NCBI GenBank assembly: GCA_947258565.1 | Contig: CAMYJB010000003.1 | Location: 1 to 64,000, forward strand | DNA: 64,000 bases | Reading direction: 5' to 3' | From: an uncultured Woeseiaceae bacterium | GTDB lineage: Bacteria; Pseudomonadota; Gammaproteobacteria; Steroidobacterales; Woeseiaceae | Made by a program: the position numbers and the translations under genes | Notes under the pieces: generated by a model | Seen by the model: only the letters and a program-made list of their open reading frames with translations | Told to the model about the DNA's origin: nothing | Database searches by the model: none | Part shown: positions 46,492 through 56,263 of the stretch, piece by piece | How the letters are laid out: each line of letters opens with the position of its first letter | Numbering within the stretch: the stretch's first letter is position 1

Positions 46492-47043
46492 ATGGGGAAA
46501 CGACTCAGCAAGATATACACACGCACGGGCGACGACGGCTCGACCGGCCTGGGCGACGGCACGCGGACGCCAAAGGACAGCCCGCGCGTCGAAGCTTACG
46601 GTACGGTCGACGAGGCCAACAGCGCAATCGGCGTGGTCCTGTCGCATGACGCCTTGCCCGATTCGATCCGCGCGAGCCTGACGGACGTGCAGCACGACCT
46701 GTTCGAACTGGGCGGGGAGCTGTGCATCCCCGGGCACAGTGCCATCACGGATGCGATGATCGAACGGCTCGAGCAGGAACTCGATGAACACAACGATGCT
46801 CTGCCTTCGCTGCAGGATTTCATACTGCCCGGTGGCAGCCCCGCCGCATCGGCCTGCCACCTCGCTCGCACCATCGTGCGCCGTGCGGAAAGGCGTTCAA
46901 AGACGCTCGCCGACGTGGAGCCCGTGCGAAGCGAAGTACTGCGCTACCTGAACCGGCTCTCCGACCTGCTGTTCGTCTACGCGCGTGTATTGTCGCGAAT
47001 GGAGGGCGCCACAGAAGTGCTCTGGAATCGCGATCGCAGTTAG
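46492..47043 (+). CDS. pduO: Cob(I)alamin adenosyltransferase, PduO type
   Basis: 183 aa. The N-terminal ATP-binding motif KIYTRTGDDGSTGLGDG and the central 'RVEAYGTVDEANSAIGVV' are diagnostic for PduO/MMAB adenosyltransferases; 'FILPGGSPAASACHLARTIV' and 'YLNRLSDLLFVYARVL' follow. It converts imported corrinoid to adenosylcobalamin, the ligand of the upstream riboswitch, giving product feedback. It overlaps the convergent btuF gene by 4 bp. Confidence 0.95.
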   Translation: MGKRLSKIYTRTGDDGSTGLGDGTRTPKDSPRVEAYGTVDEANSAIGVVLSHDALPDSIRASLTDVQHDLFELGGELCIPGHSAITDAMIERLEQELDEHNDALPSLQDFILPGGSPAASACHLARTIVRRAERRSKTLADVEPVRSEVLRYLNRLSDLLFVYARVLSRMEGATEVLWNRDRS

Positions 47044-47930
47044 GAATCTCCTGCGGCGGGAAGCGCGTCTGAGCGCCGCTGTCTTGCGGTCTGCAGCGCG
47101 TCGCAGATGACCTTGCCTGCCACCAGCACCCGGGTCGTCGGCCGGCTGAGTTCGTCCGCCGGCAGCAGAAACCGGTTGCCGTAACGGTTCGCCGTGATCG
47201 CGGGCCAGCGATCCCATTCGCCGAATGCATCGCTGCCGGCGTCGGTGCCGGCCAGCATGACCTCGGGGTCCCGGTCGATCACCGCCTCCACGTCGATCGC
47301 GGGCGCCAGCTCATCGAGATTCGCGAACACGTTAATCCCGCCGCAGAGCGAAATAAGCCCGCTCGCGTAGTGGTCGCGGCCGACCGTGTACAACGGCCGG
47401 CTGGACACCTGGTAGAACACACGTATCGGCTCGGCATCACCGAATGCATCGCCGAGTTCCTGCAGCGCGACAGAGAATTCCGTGGCGACTTCGCGCGCTA
47501 TATGCGGTGTGCCCGCCAGTGTGCCGATCCGGGCGAGCGCTGCCGCGATATCGTCGAGGCTGCGTGTCCTGATGACTTCGACCGCGTATCCCGCCTGCCT
47601 CAGTTCGTCGACGACATGTGCCGGCGTGCCGCTCTCCCAGGCGAGCAGCAAGTCCGGCCGCAACAGTGCCAGCCGCTCCTGGTCGATCGTGAAGGCGTCG
47701 CCGACGAGGGGCAGCGCCTTTGCAGCAGGCGGATAATCGGAATAGGCACTGACACCGACGAGCGCATCGCCGGCGCCGGCGGCGAACACGAGTTCGGCGA
47801 GATTCGGCGCGAGTGTAACGATACGCAAGGAGTGCGGGGTATTCGGCGTGCTCTGTGGGGCGCCGGGACTATCGCAAGCGAGAAGCGTCGGCAGCGTTGC
47901 GATGAAGAGGATAAATGCCGCTGGCCTCAC
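47040..47930 (-). CDS. btuF: Cobalamin-binding lipoprotein BtuF
   Basis: 296 aa from GTG 47930, overlapping the ampE stop (GTGA). A lipobox (TLLAC) makes it an envelope lipoprotein. The cluster A-type binding fold of BtuF is recognised from 'RIVTLAPNLAELVFAAGAGD', 'VGVSAYSDYPPAAKALPLVG', 'LLRPDLLLAW' and 'GGINVFANLDELAPAIDVEA'. It should deliver B12 to a BtuCD complex. It is in an operon with ampD and ampE rather than with transporter genes. Confidence 0.9.
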   Translation of the reverse strand: MRPAAFILFIATLPTLLACDSPGAPQSTPNTPHSLRIVTLAPNLAELVFAAGAGDALVGVSAYSDYPPAAKALPLVGDAFTIDQERLALLRPDLLLAWESGTPAHVVDELRQAGYAVEVIRTRSLDDIAAALARIGTLAGTPHIAREVATEFSVALQELGDAFGDAEPIRVFYQVSSRPLYTVGRDHYASGLISLCGGINVFANLDELAPAIDVEAVIDRDPEVMLAGTDAGSDAFGEWDRWPAITANRYGNRFLLPADELSRPTTRVLVAGKVICDALQTARQRRSDALPAAGDS

Positions 47931-48847
47931 ACGGTCCAGCCGTACAGCGTCATCGCCGAGATAATGACGGCCCAGATGAGCAACAACCTGAATACCAGCC
48001 GCTTGGCTGCGGTCGCGCCCCGCACGCCACGCGCGCTAAGGTCCTCGTCGTCGGCCTCATGAAGTGCAAGGGCCGCCACGCCCACCCTGGCGAGCAGTCT
48101 TTCGCTGTTTTCGGACGCAGTGCCGGCTGGCTCGCCGTCACCGGCACGCCAGGCGGCCAATGCGGCGTCGAAATGGCCCGCGACTGCGTAGCCGACCGCT
48201 GTGAGTCTTGCGGGGATCCATGCCAGCCAGCCATGCAGCGCCTCGGCCGCGTGACGTAGCGGCTCGATCGTGGTCGACTCACGGTCATCACGGCCCGCCT
48301 GGAACACCGCGCGGCGGCGCACCAGGTCGGTCACGCGGTATGACCAGGCCCCCAGCGGACCCAGCGGGCCCAGCAGTACGAACCAGAAGATAACCGCAAA
48401 CAGGCGGTTGTTGGCCTGGATACAGACCGCTTCCTCGACGCAGCGAATTCGTTCGAGCGGGTCGTCAGGCACGGCATCTTCGACCAACGCCTTGGCCGTC
48501 TGGTCAACACGCGCATCGTCGCCATCCTCCAGGGCACTGCAATACTCGTTGACATCCTCACCAATGTCGTTGGGGCCGAGGGAAAAGAACAGCACCACCA
48601 CCGCAAGGATCAGGTGAGGAAAGCCGAACAGGCGATCGACGAGTGCGATCGTGACCCCTGCAACGGGCAGGACCAGGGCGATGGTCAACGCGATGACCGG
48701 AATCACGGGCGGCCAATTCGCGAATCGTGCGGAAAGCGTAAAACCCTTGTCGATTATCCGGTCGAGCCAGCGCATGCGGCGCCAGTGAAAAATCTGCGTT
48801 GCGAGACGCTCGATAATCAGTCCGATGAGCAGGGCGATCAGGGTCAT
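47927..48847 (-). CDS. ampE: AmpE-like membrane protein
   Basis: 306 aa with about four transmembrane segments ('MTLIALLIGLIIERLATQIF' at the N-terminus, 'PVIPVIALTIALVLPVAGV', 'FAVIFWFVLLGPLGPLGAW', and a C-terminal 'VFRLLLIWAVIISAMTLYGW'). The pattern 'FSLGPNDIGEDVNEYCSAL' and FWFVLLGPLGP is AmpE-like. AmpE is an inner-membrane protein of unclear role linked to AmpD and beta-lactamase signalling. It starts 9 bp after the ampD stop. Confidence 0.88.
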   Translation of the reverse strand: MTLIALLIGLIIERLATQIFHWRRMRWLDRIIDKGFTLSARFANWPPVIPVIALTIALVLPVAGVTIALVDRLFGFPHLILAVVVLFFSLGPNDIGEDVNEYCSALEDGDDARVDQTAKALVEDAVPDDPLERIRCVEEAVCIQANNRLFAVIFWFVLLGPLGPLGAWSYRVTDLVRRRAVFQAGRDDRESTTIEPLRHAAEALHGWLAWIPARLTAVGYAVAGHFDAALAAWRAGDGEPAGTASENSERLLARVGVAALALHEADDEDLSARGVRGATAAKRLVFRLLLIWAVIISAMTLYGWTV

Positions 48848-48856
48848 GGAAACGGC

Positions 48857-49429
48857 TCAGGCAAGTTGGCCAGTGAGTCCATCATACAATCGGAGCCAGT
48901 CGAAAGCAGGGCCCGGGTCGGTTTTTCGGCCGGGCGCGATATCCGAATGCGCTGCAATCTCGCGTGCCGATAGTGCCGGATATGCGCGCAGCACTGCGGC
49001 CAGCAACGCGGTCAGTACCTCGTACTGCGCGTCTTCATAAGGCACGTCGTCCTCGCCTTCGAGCTCGATCCCGATCGAATAATCGTTGCAGCACGGCTGG
49101 CGCCGAAAACAGGAATCGCCAGCGTGCCACGCCCGATCGGTAACAGGAACGAACTGCACCACGCCGCCATCGCGCCTGACGAGCAGATGAGCGGACACCT
49201 CGAGTCCGCGTATCTCGTCGAAATACGGGTGGGTATCCCAGTCCAGGCGGTTGCAGAACAGCTGCTCGATCTCCGGGCCGCCAAAGCGGCCGGGCGGCAG
49301 GCTGATCCCGTGCAGGACAATCAGGCGAGGTTCTTCATAAGCCGGGCGTGCATCCCGGTTCGGGCTCCGGCATTGGCGTGCGGGTTCGATCAGGCCCGTA
49401 TCCGTATCGACGGTGAAAGACTGCTTCAT
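48857..49429 (-). CDS. ampD: 1,6-anhydro-N-acetylmuramyl-L-alanine amidase AmpD
   Basis: 190 aa from ATG 49429; an upstream in-frame extension is not conserved. Zn amidase with metal ligands in LIVLHGISLP, and HSDIAPGRKTDPGPAF (His and Asp). The middle has 'VSAHLLVRRDGGVVQFVPVT' and YSIGIELEG. It trims the peptide from anhydro-muropeptides in the cytoplasm, in the same recycling route as anmK at 6.9 kb. First gene of an ampD-ampE-btuF operon, divergent from rsmE. Confidence 0.95.
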   Translation of the reverse strand: MKQSFTVDTDTGLIEPARQCRSPNRDARPAYEEPRLIVLHGISLPPGRFGGPEIEQLFCNRLDWDTHPYFDEIRGLEVSAHLLVRRDGGVVQFVPVTDRAWHAGDSCFRRQPCCNDYSIGIELEGEDDVPYEDAQYEVLTALLAAVLRAYPALSAREIAAHSDIAPGRKTDPGPAFDWLRLYDGLTGQLA

Positions 49430-49514
49430 TGGTTGCCAACTGCGGGTCGATTGCCGATAGTCCTCTGTGCAGATATTGGCTGTCAACGCCAATACGGTGA
49501 CCGACGCAGCGATC

Positions 49515-50249
49515 ATGCCATCGAAGAGACTCTATGTAGCCGAAAAGCTTGCCGCCGGAGCCGAGTTACGTCTCGGCGACGAACCGGCACGCTATCTCGG
49601 ACGCGTGCTGCGCCTGCGCAGCGGCGATACCGTGCACGTTTTCAACGGCGACGATGGCGAATGGTCCGCCACGATCGGCAAGTTCGGGAAGGACCGCGTA
49701 ACGTTGTTGCTGCAGGATGCCATCGAGAACACGGCCGAGCCGGAACTGGTCATCCACCTCGTGCAGGGAATTTCCCGCGGCGAGCGCATGGACTTCGTCA
49801 TACAGAAGGCGACCGAGCTGGGGGTCGCGCGAATTTCGCCGGTCCTGACGGACCACGGCGTCGTGAAGCTGGACGGCAAGCGGGCAGAGAAGCGCCGGAG
49901 ACACTGGCAGGGCGTCGCGGCAAGCGCCTGTGAACAATCGGGACGCATCAGGCCACCCCGGATCGATACGCCGCTGCCATTGAACGACTGGTTCGGCTCG
50001 GACCGTGCCGGCGATGCCTTGCGCCTCGTTCTGCGACCCGGCGCGGGACAGCCGCTCGCCACGATCGACAATCCCGAAACCGGACTCTGCCTGCTCGTGG
50101 GGCCCGAGGGAGGCTTCAGTGAACGCGAATACGACGACGCGCAAATCGCGGGCTTCGCGGGGGTGACCCTCGGCCCGCGCATATTGCGCACTGAAACCGC
50201 GGCGGTGGCCGCGATCGCCATCGCGCAGGCACTCTGGGGCGATCTGTAA
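49515..50249 (+). CDS. rsmE: 16S rRNA m3U1498 methyltransferase
   Basis: 244 aa from ATG 49515. A PUA-like N-terminal domain ('ARYLGRVLRLRSGDTVHVFN') is followed by a SPOUT methyltransferase with 'GISRGERMDFVIQKATELGV' and the knotted SAM site LLVGPEGGFSEREYD plus 'LGPRILRTETAAVAAIAIAQ'. It methylates U1498 of 16S rRNA. The adjacent gene downstream is convergent chpC. Confidence 0.96.
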   Translation: MPSKRLYVAEKLAAGAELRLGDEPARYLGRVLRLRSGDTVHVFNGDDGEWSATIGKFGKDRVTLLLQDAIENTAEPELVIHLVQGISRGERMDFVIQKATELGVARISPVLTDHGVVKLDGKRAEKRRRHWQGVAASACEQSGRIRPPRIDTPLPLNDWFGSDRAGDALRLVLRPGAGQPLATIDNPETGLCLLVGPEGGFSEREYDDAQIAGFAGVTLGPRILRTETAAVAAIAIAQALWGDL

Positions 50250-50263
50250 CGCCCGATCGCGCG

Positions 50264-50734
50264 TCAGGCCTGCAGCGATTCCCGCGCCAGCATGGCTTCC
50301 ATACGCTCGAGATCGGGTATCAGGGGAAACTCGTTGATCATCTTGACCCGGCAGAGCACGGGAGCGTCCTTCGGCCAGCCTTCGGTCGAATCGAGCTGCA
50401 GCACGTCCCGATTGACGCGCACGAGCTGTGGGAATCCCTGGGTTATCGCACCGAAAAATCCGGTCTTGAGCTGGCCCGTGCTGGCGCTAAAGACGACGAT
50501 GCGGGTGCGGCCGGTGGCTGCAGGCACGTCCATGCCGAGTGTGCCCTCGAACGAGACGACGGGCAGCGCGCGCCCGTTCCAGTTGACCGTACCCAGCATC
50601 CAGCTGTGGGCGCCCGCTTCCTGCCGTGGCGCCGAGTAACGCACGACCTCGGCGACACAGGCGCGCGGCACAATGAGCCGTTCATCGGCGAGCGGCACGA
50701 GCAGGCTGTATAGTTCGTCGGCTTCGGCACTCAC
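50264..50734 (-). CDS. chpC: CheW-like adaptor ChpC
   Basis: 156 aa with a single CheW-like domain ('[20 protein letters not shown]', '[20 protein letters not shown]'). Its GTG start overlaps the chpA stop by 4 bp. Position after chpA identifies it as ChpC of the Pil-Chp system, a second adaptor that links a receptor to the ChpA kinase. The methylesterase gene chpB that lies between chpA and chpC in P. aeruginosa is absent. Confidence 0.87.
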   Translation of the reverse strand: MSAEADELYSLLVPLADERLIVPRACVAEVVRYSAPRQEAGAHSWMLGTVNWNGRALPVVSFEGTLGMDVPAATGRTRIVVFSASTGQLKTGFFGAITQGFPQLVRVNRDVLQLDSTEGWPKDAPVLCRVKMINEFPLIPDLERMEAMLARESLQA

Positions 50735-53700
50735 TGCAGCTGGATTCCTCTGTCCTCAAGCTGGCGCTGGATCGCGTCGAGCAGTTGTGCATCCTTGTAC
50801 GGCTTGCCCAGGTAGTCGTTCACGCCGAGTTCGATGGCCCGTGCGCGATGCTTGTCACCGACCCGTGACGTAATCATGATGATCGGCACGTCGGCGAAGC
50901 GCTCGTCGTTGCGCACGTGGGACGCGAACTCGTAACCGTCCATGCGCGGCATCTCGATGTCGAGCAGGATGACATCCGGTTTGGTGTCCTGCAGTACGCT
51001 GATCGCGTCGAGTCCGTCCTTCGCCGTCATCACGCGCATGCCGTGACGCTGCAGGAAGCGCTCCGTAACGCGACGCACCGTAATCGAGTCGTCGACGACA
51101 AGCGCGGTAGGGCGGACGTCGTCGGGTGTCGGCGCCGCCTTCTTGAGCTCTACGACCGGCGCGCCGCTGCGGACGAGCGAATTGATATCCAGGATGAGCA
51201 CGATGCGGCCGTCACCGAGTATCGTTGCGCCGGCAATGCCGCGGATACTCGCGAGCTGAGGGCCGACCGATTTGACGACGATCTCGCGACTGGCGAGCAT
51301 TTCATCGGTCAGAAGCGCTGCGGAAAATTCGCCGGCGCGCACCAGGATCACGGGCACGAAAGCCTCGTCCTTGGGCAGGACCGCAGCCCGCCCGCCGAGG
51401 TACATGCCGAGATGCCGGAATCGGTAGGTTTCCTCTCCGTACTGGTAGCTCGGTTCGCTCTGGCTGAGCAGGTTTTCGAGTTCGCCCCGCGGGATTCGGG
51501 CCACACCTTCGACGGACGGCAACGGCAGCGCATAAACCTCTTCGCCCGTGCGCACGATAAGCGCCTGCGTTATGGCGAGCGTGAACGGTAGTCGCACCGT
51601 GAAATTCGTACCCTGCCCGGTCACGGATGAAATGCGCAGGGAGCCACCGAGCTTTTTGACCTCGTTGGCAACGACGTCCATGCCGACACCACGCCCGGCA
51701 GCCTGCGTGAGCTTGCCCGCTGTGGAAAAGCCCGGGGTCAGGATCAGGGCCATGATTTCTTCGTCGGTGACCTTGCTGTCCGGGCGCAGGAGTTCGAGTT
51801 CGTAGGCCTTGCGGCGAATCGCCTCCACGTCGAGACCGGCGCCGTCGTCGGAGATGTCGATCACCATTTCGGCACCTTCGCGATGCAGGCGAATGGTGAT
51901 CTGGCCGGTCGCCGGTTTGCCATTGCCCTGGCGAACGTCGGGTTCCTCGATGCCGTGAACGACGGCGTTACGCAGCATGTGCTCGAATGGTGGCAGCATC
52001 TTCTCGAGCACCTGGCGATCGAGCTCGCCGGACGCTCCCTCTACCGACAGCTCGGCACGCCTGCCGGCCTCCTGGGCAACCTGCCGGACCAGCCGCGTCA
52101 GCCGCGGCACGTGCCGCTCGAACGGCACCATGCGCGTGCGCATAAGCCCGTCCTGCAGTTCCGCGGTCACCCGCGACTGCTGCACAAGCAGGCTCTCGGC
52201 TTCGGTTGTCAGCGATCGCAACAGGTCCTTGATGCTCTCCAGGTCGTTGGCCGACTCTGCGAGCGCGCGGGAAAGCTGCTGGATGGTCGAATAACGATCC
52301 AGCTCCAGCGGGTCGAAGTCCTTGGCGACCAGCGTGTCCTGGTGACCGGCCATGATCTGCGCCTCGGTCTCGATCTCGAGTTTGCGCAGCTGCTCGCGCA
52401 GGCGCGCAACGGTCTGCTCGAACTCCTCGACATGAAACTCGACCAAGCTGACCTGTTGATTGAGGCGCGAGTGATAGATGCTGATCTCGCCCGCGGCATT
52501 GAGCAGGTCTTCGAGTAGCTCCGCATCGATGCGTGCATATTCCTTGCGGGATTCCGGTTGTTTGGCCGGCCGCAGCTCCGCCGCGGGGCGGGCGGCAAGC
52601 ACCGGCTCCGGCCGGGGTTCGGGCTCGGGTTCCGGTTCCGGTTCCGGCTCGGGTTCCGGTTCCGGCTCGGGTTCCGGTTCCGGCTCGGGTTCGAGTTCGG
52701 GTTCCGGTTCCGGCTCGGGCTCGGGTTCCGGCTCGGGTTCGAGTTCGGGTTCCGGTTCCGGCTCGGGCTCGGGTTCCGGCTCGGGTTCCGGCTCGGGTTC
52801 GAGTTCGGGTTCGAGTTCGGGTTCCGGCTCGGGCTCGACGGCCGGCGGGCTCGCCTCGTCCCCTGCGCTGGCGCCGATTTCGGCCAGTTCGTCGGCGAGG
52901 GGCGTATCGACGATCACCATGCTGACCGTCTCGTCGGGTTCGACGGTGAATGCCGCAGGCTGCACGCCGGTCTCCGCCGTCGCCAGTTCGACGTCAACGT
53001 CACTCGCAACTTCGAATCCGGCGTTGGCATCCCGGATTCGCTGTTCGAGTTCGGCAGCCGGCGGCACAGCCTTGCCCGCAATTACCAGGTCGCGCATGCG
53101 ATGCAACTCGTCGATGCTCCGCTGCAGCAACTCTTCGACGCCGGCGCTCGACTGCACGCGACCCTCGTCCACCGAAATAAGCAAGGTCTCGAGCTCGTGA
53201 CTCAGGTTGCCCATCGCCGTTATGCCGGCCATGCGGGCGCCACCTTTGAGCGTGTGCAGGTGCCGCTTGAGTTCCTGCACGGCCTGGCTTGCGTCCTTGT
53301 CCCTTGCCCAGAGGCCGAATGCCTTGTCTGTCGATTCCAGGAGTTCCGCGGACTCCTCGGTAAAGATCGCGGCGATCTCCTTGTCGTAATCGGCTTCCAG
53401 GTGCTCCGCTGCAGCGACGACCGGCTCCGCTTCCGCAACGGCCGGCACGGGTTCTGCGACGGCTGGTTTCGCTTTGCCTGCCGGTGCCTGTTCCTCCGGC
53501 AGGTCCACGACGGTGCCGTCAGGCTGCAAGGCGTTCGCCAGCCTCGTGATGTGTGTGACGAGCGCGGTGTAGTCGGCTCGCTTCTGATCGGGCTTGTTGA
53601 TGTCGCCGACGATCGTCGCTATCGCTTTTGCCGCGGCTTTCAGGGCGTCGATGCCGGATTGCTGAAAACCGACCTTGTAATCGTAAACGCGCCGTACCAG

Positions 53701-56250
53701 GCGGTTCAGCGCACCCGCAACCGCCACGCCCCGCTCGACGTTTGCCATGTTGGTACTGCCGTGCAGCGTATGGCATGCACGGTAGAGCTTGTCAGTAACC
53801 TCGAACGGCGGCTGGCGTCCATCGCAGGCCTTGAGGTAGTCGACGATGACCTTCAGATGCCCCGCCGTCTCTTTCGCGAATATGTCGAGCAGCACGGGAT
53901 CCATTTCCAGTGCCGGCCGTTCCTCTTCCGCGGCGTGCGGCGGCTTTTCGATGGTTAGCACGGCCGCGTTGGGATCGCCTTCGGCGAACGCGTGTGCGCG
54001 TGCTACCAGCAGGCTGATATCGCTGCCCGGCTCGGTACCGACCTCGAGCTGCTCGACCAGCTCCGGCACGGCGGCGGCCGCCTCCAGGATGAAATCCACC
54101 ATCGGCGGCGTGCGCACCAGCGTGCGGTTGATCAATTTGTTCAGCAGATTCTCGACGGCCCAGCAATACTCGCCGATCCTTTCGGCGCCGACCATGCGGC
54201 CGCTGCCCTTCAGAGTGTGGAACGAGCGGCGCACCGTGATGAGAGCTTCCATGTCATCGGGCGAGTCGCTCCAGACCGGCAGATTGCGCTTGATCGAGGC
54301 GATCTCCTCCTTTGCTTCCTCGATGAAGAGCTCGAGCAGCTCGGGATCCAGGTGCTCGGCATCGGGCGCGACAACGGGCAGCGGCATGATTGCGGTCGCC
54401 TGCGGCACGCCCGCCGCTTCCCGGGCGATCGCATGCGCCTCGATGTCGGCCTGCGGTATCTTCTGCGTCGTCTCGGGTACCTCGCTGGCAGCGTCCTGTT
54501 CGAGGCGTTGCCCGACGTCGCGCAGCACCGCAAGACAGGCTTCTGCATTGTCCAGCATGTACCAGGGATCGGTGCGGCCGGCTTTCACCGTTTCCATGTA
54601 GTACTCGATGCTGACGATGGCGTCCGCGAGCCGATCGGTTTCCTTTTGCGTAAGCCGGGACGGTCCGCCGCCCTGCAGGGTCAGCACGATCAGCTTGCCG
54701 ATGCGCTCCATGACATCCATCGCGCGCGTCTTGTTCAGCATCAACAGGCCGGCCCGGATACCGCGCACCAGCGACGGCACGCTGTCGAGGCCCTGCGACG
54801 GCGCCTGTGACGCGATGCTCTGGCCGATGGTCTCCTTTATTCTCGCGAGGTTGATGATGCACTCGCGCATGACCGACTCGGCTACCTGCTGGTAGTCGGC
54901 TGCATCCTGCGGCGACATGTCGTCATCGGCCTGCACAGGCGCATCGTGGGGTACCGTCAGCCGGATGAGTTGCTGGTCGAGCCGGTCCTCGACCCGTAAC
55001 AGCGTGGAGGCAATATCGAGGACGACGTGGTCGTTGGTGGCGCCGCCGCGTTCCACAACCGATTTCAGGCGGTCAATTTCGCCGTCGATGTCGCTGCGAA
55101 GTTCACCCAGTCCGAGCACGCCGAGGGTGTCGCTGATCTTTTTCAGGAGCTCGAGCTGCGGCACCAGCTCGGACGACTTGTTCATGCCGGTGCGGACGAA
55201 GATGTCCAGCACGTCCTTGACCCGCGCGAGGTCCTCCTTGATCGCCGCCGCAACCGTCTTCATCAGCTTTACGCTTGGCGCCGACAGGGCCTCCCGGGCT
55301 TGCTCTACCTGTTCGTCGCCCGGCAGCAACTCGGCGAGGTTGAACGCCGAACGAATTTCGCTGATGCGTTCGCCGGCGGTACTCGACCGCGCCACGTAAT
55401 ACAGCAGGTTGTTCAGCAGATCGTCGACAGGGTGCTTGTCGAAGGCCTCGATACCTTCGTCGATAACGAACTTGATTTGCCGGTCCGCCTGCGCCAGCAG
55501 CCGCTTGAGCGCAACCGACGTCTCGAGCCCGCCATTTCGCAGGGCCTCGAGCACGCCCCCCGTCACCCACCACAACTGGTACATGTCGTCACGAGTGGCC
55601 GAGTTTTCCAGCGCTGCCGTGACCTTCGAGAGCGTTTCGAGATGCTGCTGGCTATTGCCGCCCTGGATCCATCCGAGCAGCGCCAACTGGAATTTCGGGC
55701 GCAGGCGCCTGGCTACGGTGACGGGATCCTGCCCGTCGGCCTCGGGCTTCGCCATGGCCGTCTGGCTGCGGCTCGGCGACAGGTTCAGCAGCAACAGTGT
55801 GCCTTCCGACAGCAATGGTTCGCCGCGCGCAGCACGCAGGTCGTTGAGCATCGGCAACAACACGAGTGCAATATCCCGCCCACCGCCGAGCAAGCGCTCG
55901 ATATACGACGGCAGCTGAACCATCGAACGCGTCAGGGCATCGAGTCCGTCTTCCCGGCCCTTGCCCGGTCGCAGCGCCGCGAGGTACTTGGAGGCGAGCT
56001 CCATCTCCTCGGCGAGCAACGCCGCGCCGTAGGTTTCCGCCAGCTGCAGCGCGCCTCGCGCCTGGTGCAGCAGGCCCCCGGCGCGAACCAGCGCCTGGGA
56101 ACCGCCGCGCCCGTCGACACAATCCTCGACCGCAAGGTGGGCGTTGCGAATCGTCTCCATCAGCTCGCTGCTGATGATCGCGAGTGCGTTTACGGGACCC
56201 GTAATTTCGCTCTGCTCGCGCTCGTCGCTTATGCCAGTATCGCCCGTCAT
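50731..56250 (-). CDS. chpA: Hybrid chemotaxis kinase ChpA of the Pil-Chp system
   Basis: 1839 aa from ATG 56250 (a longer open frame upstream overlaps pilJ and is not conserved). Several Hpt-type helical domains; canonical phospho-His motifs are [11 protein letters not shown] (His678), [10 protein letters not shown] (His827) and [11 protein letters not shown] (His999). A Glu-Pro linker covers about 1138-1216. Then come dimerisation, HATPase ('[19 protein letters not shown]'-like region), CheW and a receiver with Asp1764 ([16 protein letters not shown]). It autophosphorylates in response to PilJ and passes phosphate to PilG/PilH to steer type IV pilus motility. The pilus genes themselves lie outside the window. 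Confidence 0.95.
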   Translation of the reverse strand: MTGDTGISDEREQSEITGPVNALAIISSELMETIRNAHLAVEDCVDGRGGSQALVRAGGLLHQARGALQLAETYGAALLAEEMELASKYLAALRPGKGREDGLDALTRSMVQLPSYIERLLGGGRDIALVLLPMLNDLRAARGEPLLSEGTLLLLNLSPSRSQTAMAKPEADGQDPVTVARRLRPKFQLALLGWIQGGNSQQHLETLSKVTAALENSATRDDMYQLWWVTGGVLEALRNGGLETSVALKRLLAQADRQIKFVIDEGIEAFDKHPVDDLLNNLLYYVARSSTAGERISEIRSAFNLAELLPGDEQVEQAREALSAPSVKLMKTVAAAIKEDLARVKDVLDIFVRTGMNKSSELVPQLELLKKISDTLGVLGLGELRSDIDGEIDRLKSVVERGGATNDHVVLDIASTLLRVEDRLDQQLIRLTVPHDAPVQADDDMSPQDAADYQQVAESVMRECIINLARIKETIGQSIASQAPSQGLDSVPSLVRGIRAGLLMLNKTRAMDVMERIGKLIVLTLQGGGPSRLTQKETDRLADAIVSIEYYMETVKAGRTDPWYMLDNAEACLAVLRDVGQRLEQDAASEVPETTQKIPQADIEAHAIAREAAGVPQATAIMPLPVVAPDAEHLDPELLELFIEEAKEEIASIKRNLPVWSDSPDDMEALITVRRSFHTLKGSGRMVGAERIGEYCWAVENLLNKLINRTLVRTPPMVDFILEAAAAVPELVEQLEVGTEPGSDISLLVARAHAFAEGDPNAAVLTIEKPPHAAEEERPALEMDPVLLDIFAKETAGHLKVIVDYLKACDGRQPPFEVTDKLYRACHTLHGSTNMANVERGVAVAGALNRLVRRVYDYKVGFQQSGIDALKAAAKAIATIVGDINKPDQKRADYTALVTHITRLANALQPDGTVVDLPEEQAPAGKAKPAVAEPVPAVAEAEPVVAAAEHLEADYDKEIAAIFTEESAELLESTDKAFGLWARDKDASQAVQELKRHLHTLKGGARMAGITAMGNLSHELETLLISVDEGRVQSSAGVEELLQRSIDELHRMRDLVIAGKAVPPAAELEQRIRDANAGFEVASDVDVELATAETGVQPAAFTVEPDETVSMVIVDTPLADELAEIGASAGDEASPPAVEPEPEPELEPELEPEPEPEPEPEPEPEPEPELEPEPEPEPEPEPEPELEPEPEPEPEPEPEPEPEPEPEPEPEPRPEPVLAARPAAELRPAKQPESRKEYARIDAELLEDLLNAAGEISIYHSRLNQQVSLVEFHVEEFEQTVARLREQLRKLEIETEAQIMAGHQDTLVAKDFDPLELDRYSTIQQLSRALAESANDLESIKDLLRSLTTEAESLLVQQSRVTAELQDGLMRTRMVPFERHVPRLTRLVRQVAQEAGRRAELSVEGASGELDRQVLEKMLPPFEHMLRNAVVHGIEEPDVRQGNGKPATGQITIRLHREGAEMVIDISDDGAGLDVEAIRRKAYELELLRPDSKVTDEEIMALILTPGFSTAGKLTQAAGRGVGMDVVANEVKKLGGSLRISSVTGQGTNFTVRLPFTLAITQALIVRTGEEVYALPLPSVEGVARIPRGELENLLSQSEPSYQYGEETYRFRHLGMYLGGRAAVLPKDEAFVPVILVRAGEFSAALLTDEMLASREIVVKSVGPQLASIRGIAGATILGDGRIVLILDINSLVRSGAPVVELKKAAPTPDDVRPTALVVDDSITVRRVTERFLQRHGMRVMTAKDGLDAISVLQDTKPDVILLDIEMPRMDGYEFASHVRNDERFADVPIIMITSRVGDKHRARAIELGVNDYLGKPYKDAQLLDAIQRQLEDRGIQLQ
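52603..52837 (-). repeat. Hexamer repeat tract coding a Glu-Pro linker, with a 48-bp tandem duplication
   Basis: About 235 bp of 6-bp units (GAR-CCN/GAG-CTC on the coding strand) encode some 79 residues of almost pure (EP)n, with scattered Leu. On the plus strand the 48-bp block 52693-52740 is repeated base for base at 52741-52788. The reading frame is intact because units are multiples of 3. Such tracts gain and lose units by slippage. Confidence 0.95.
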
Positions 56251-56263
56251 CGTACCCTTGCTA

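Noticed and set aside
52603-52837. Repeat array considered as CRISPR or intergenic tandem repeat
   Set aside because: Units are 6 bp with no spacers and stay in frame inside chpA, coding (Glu-Pro)n.
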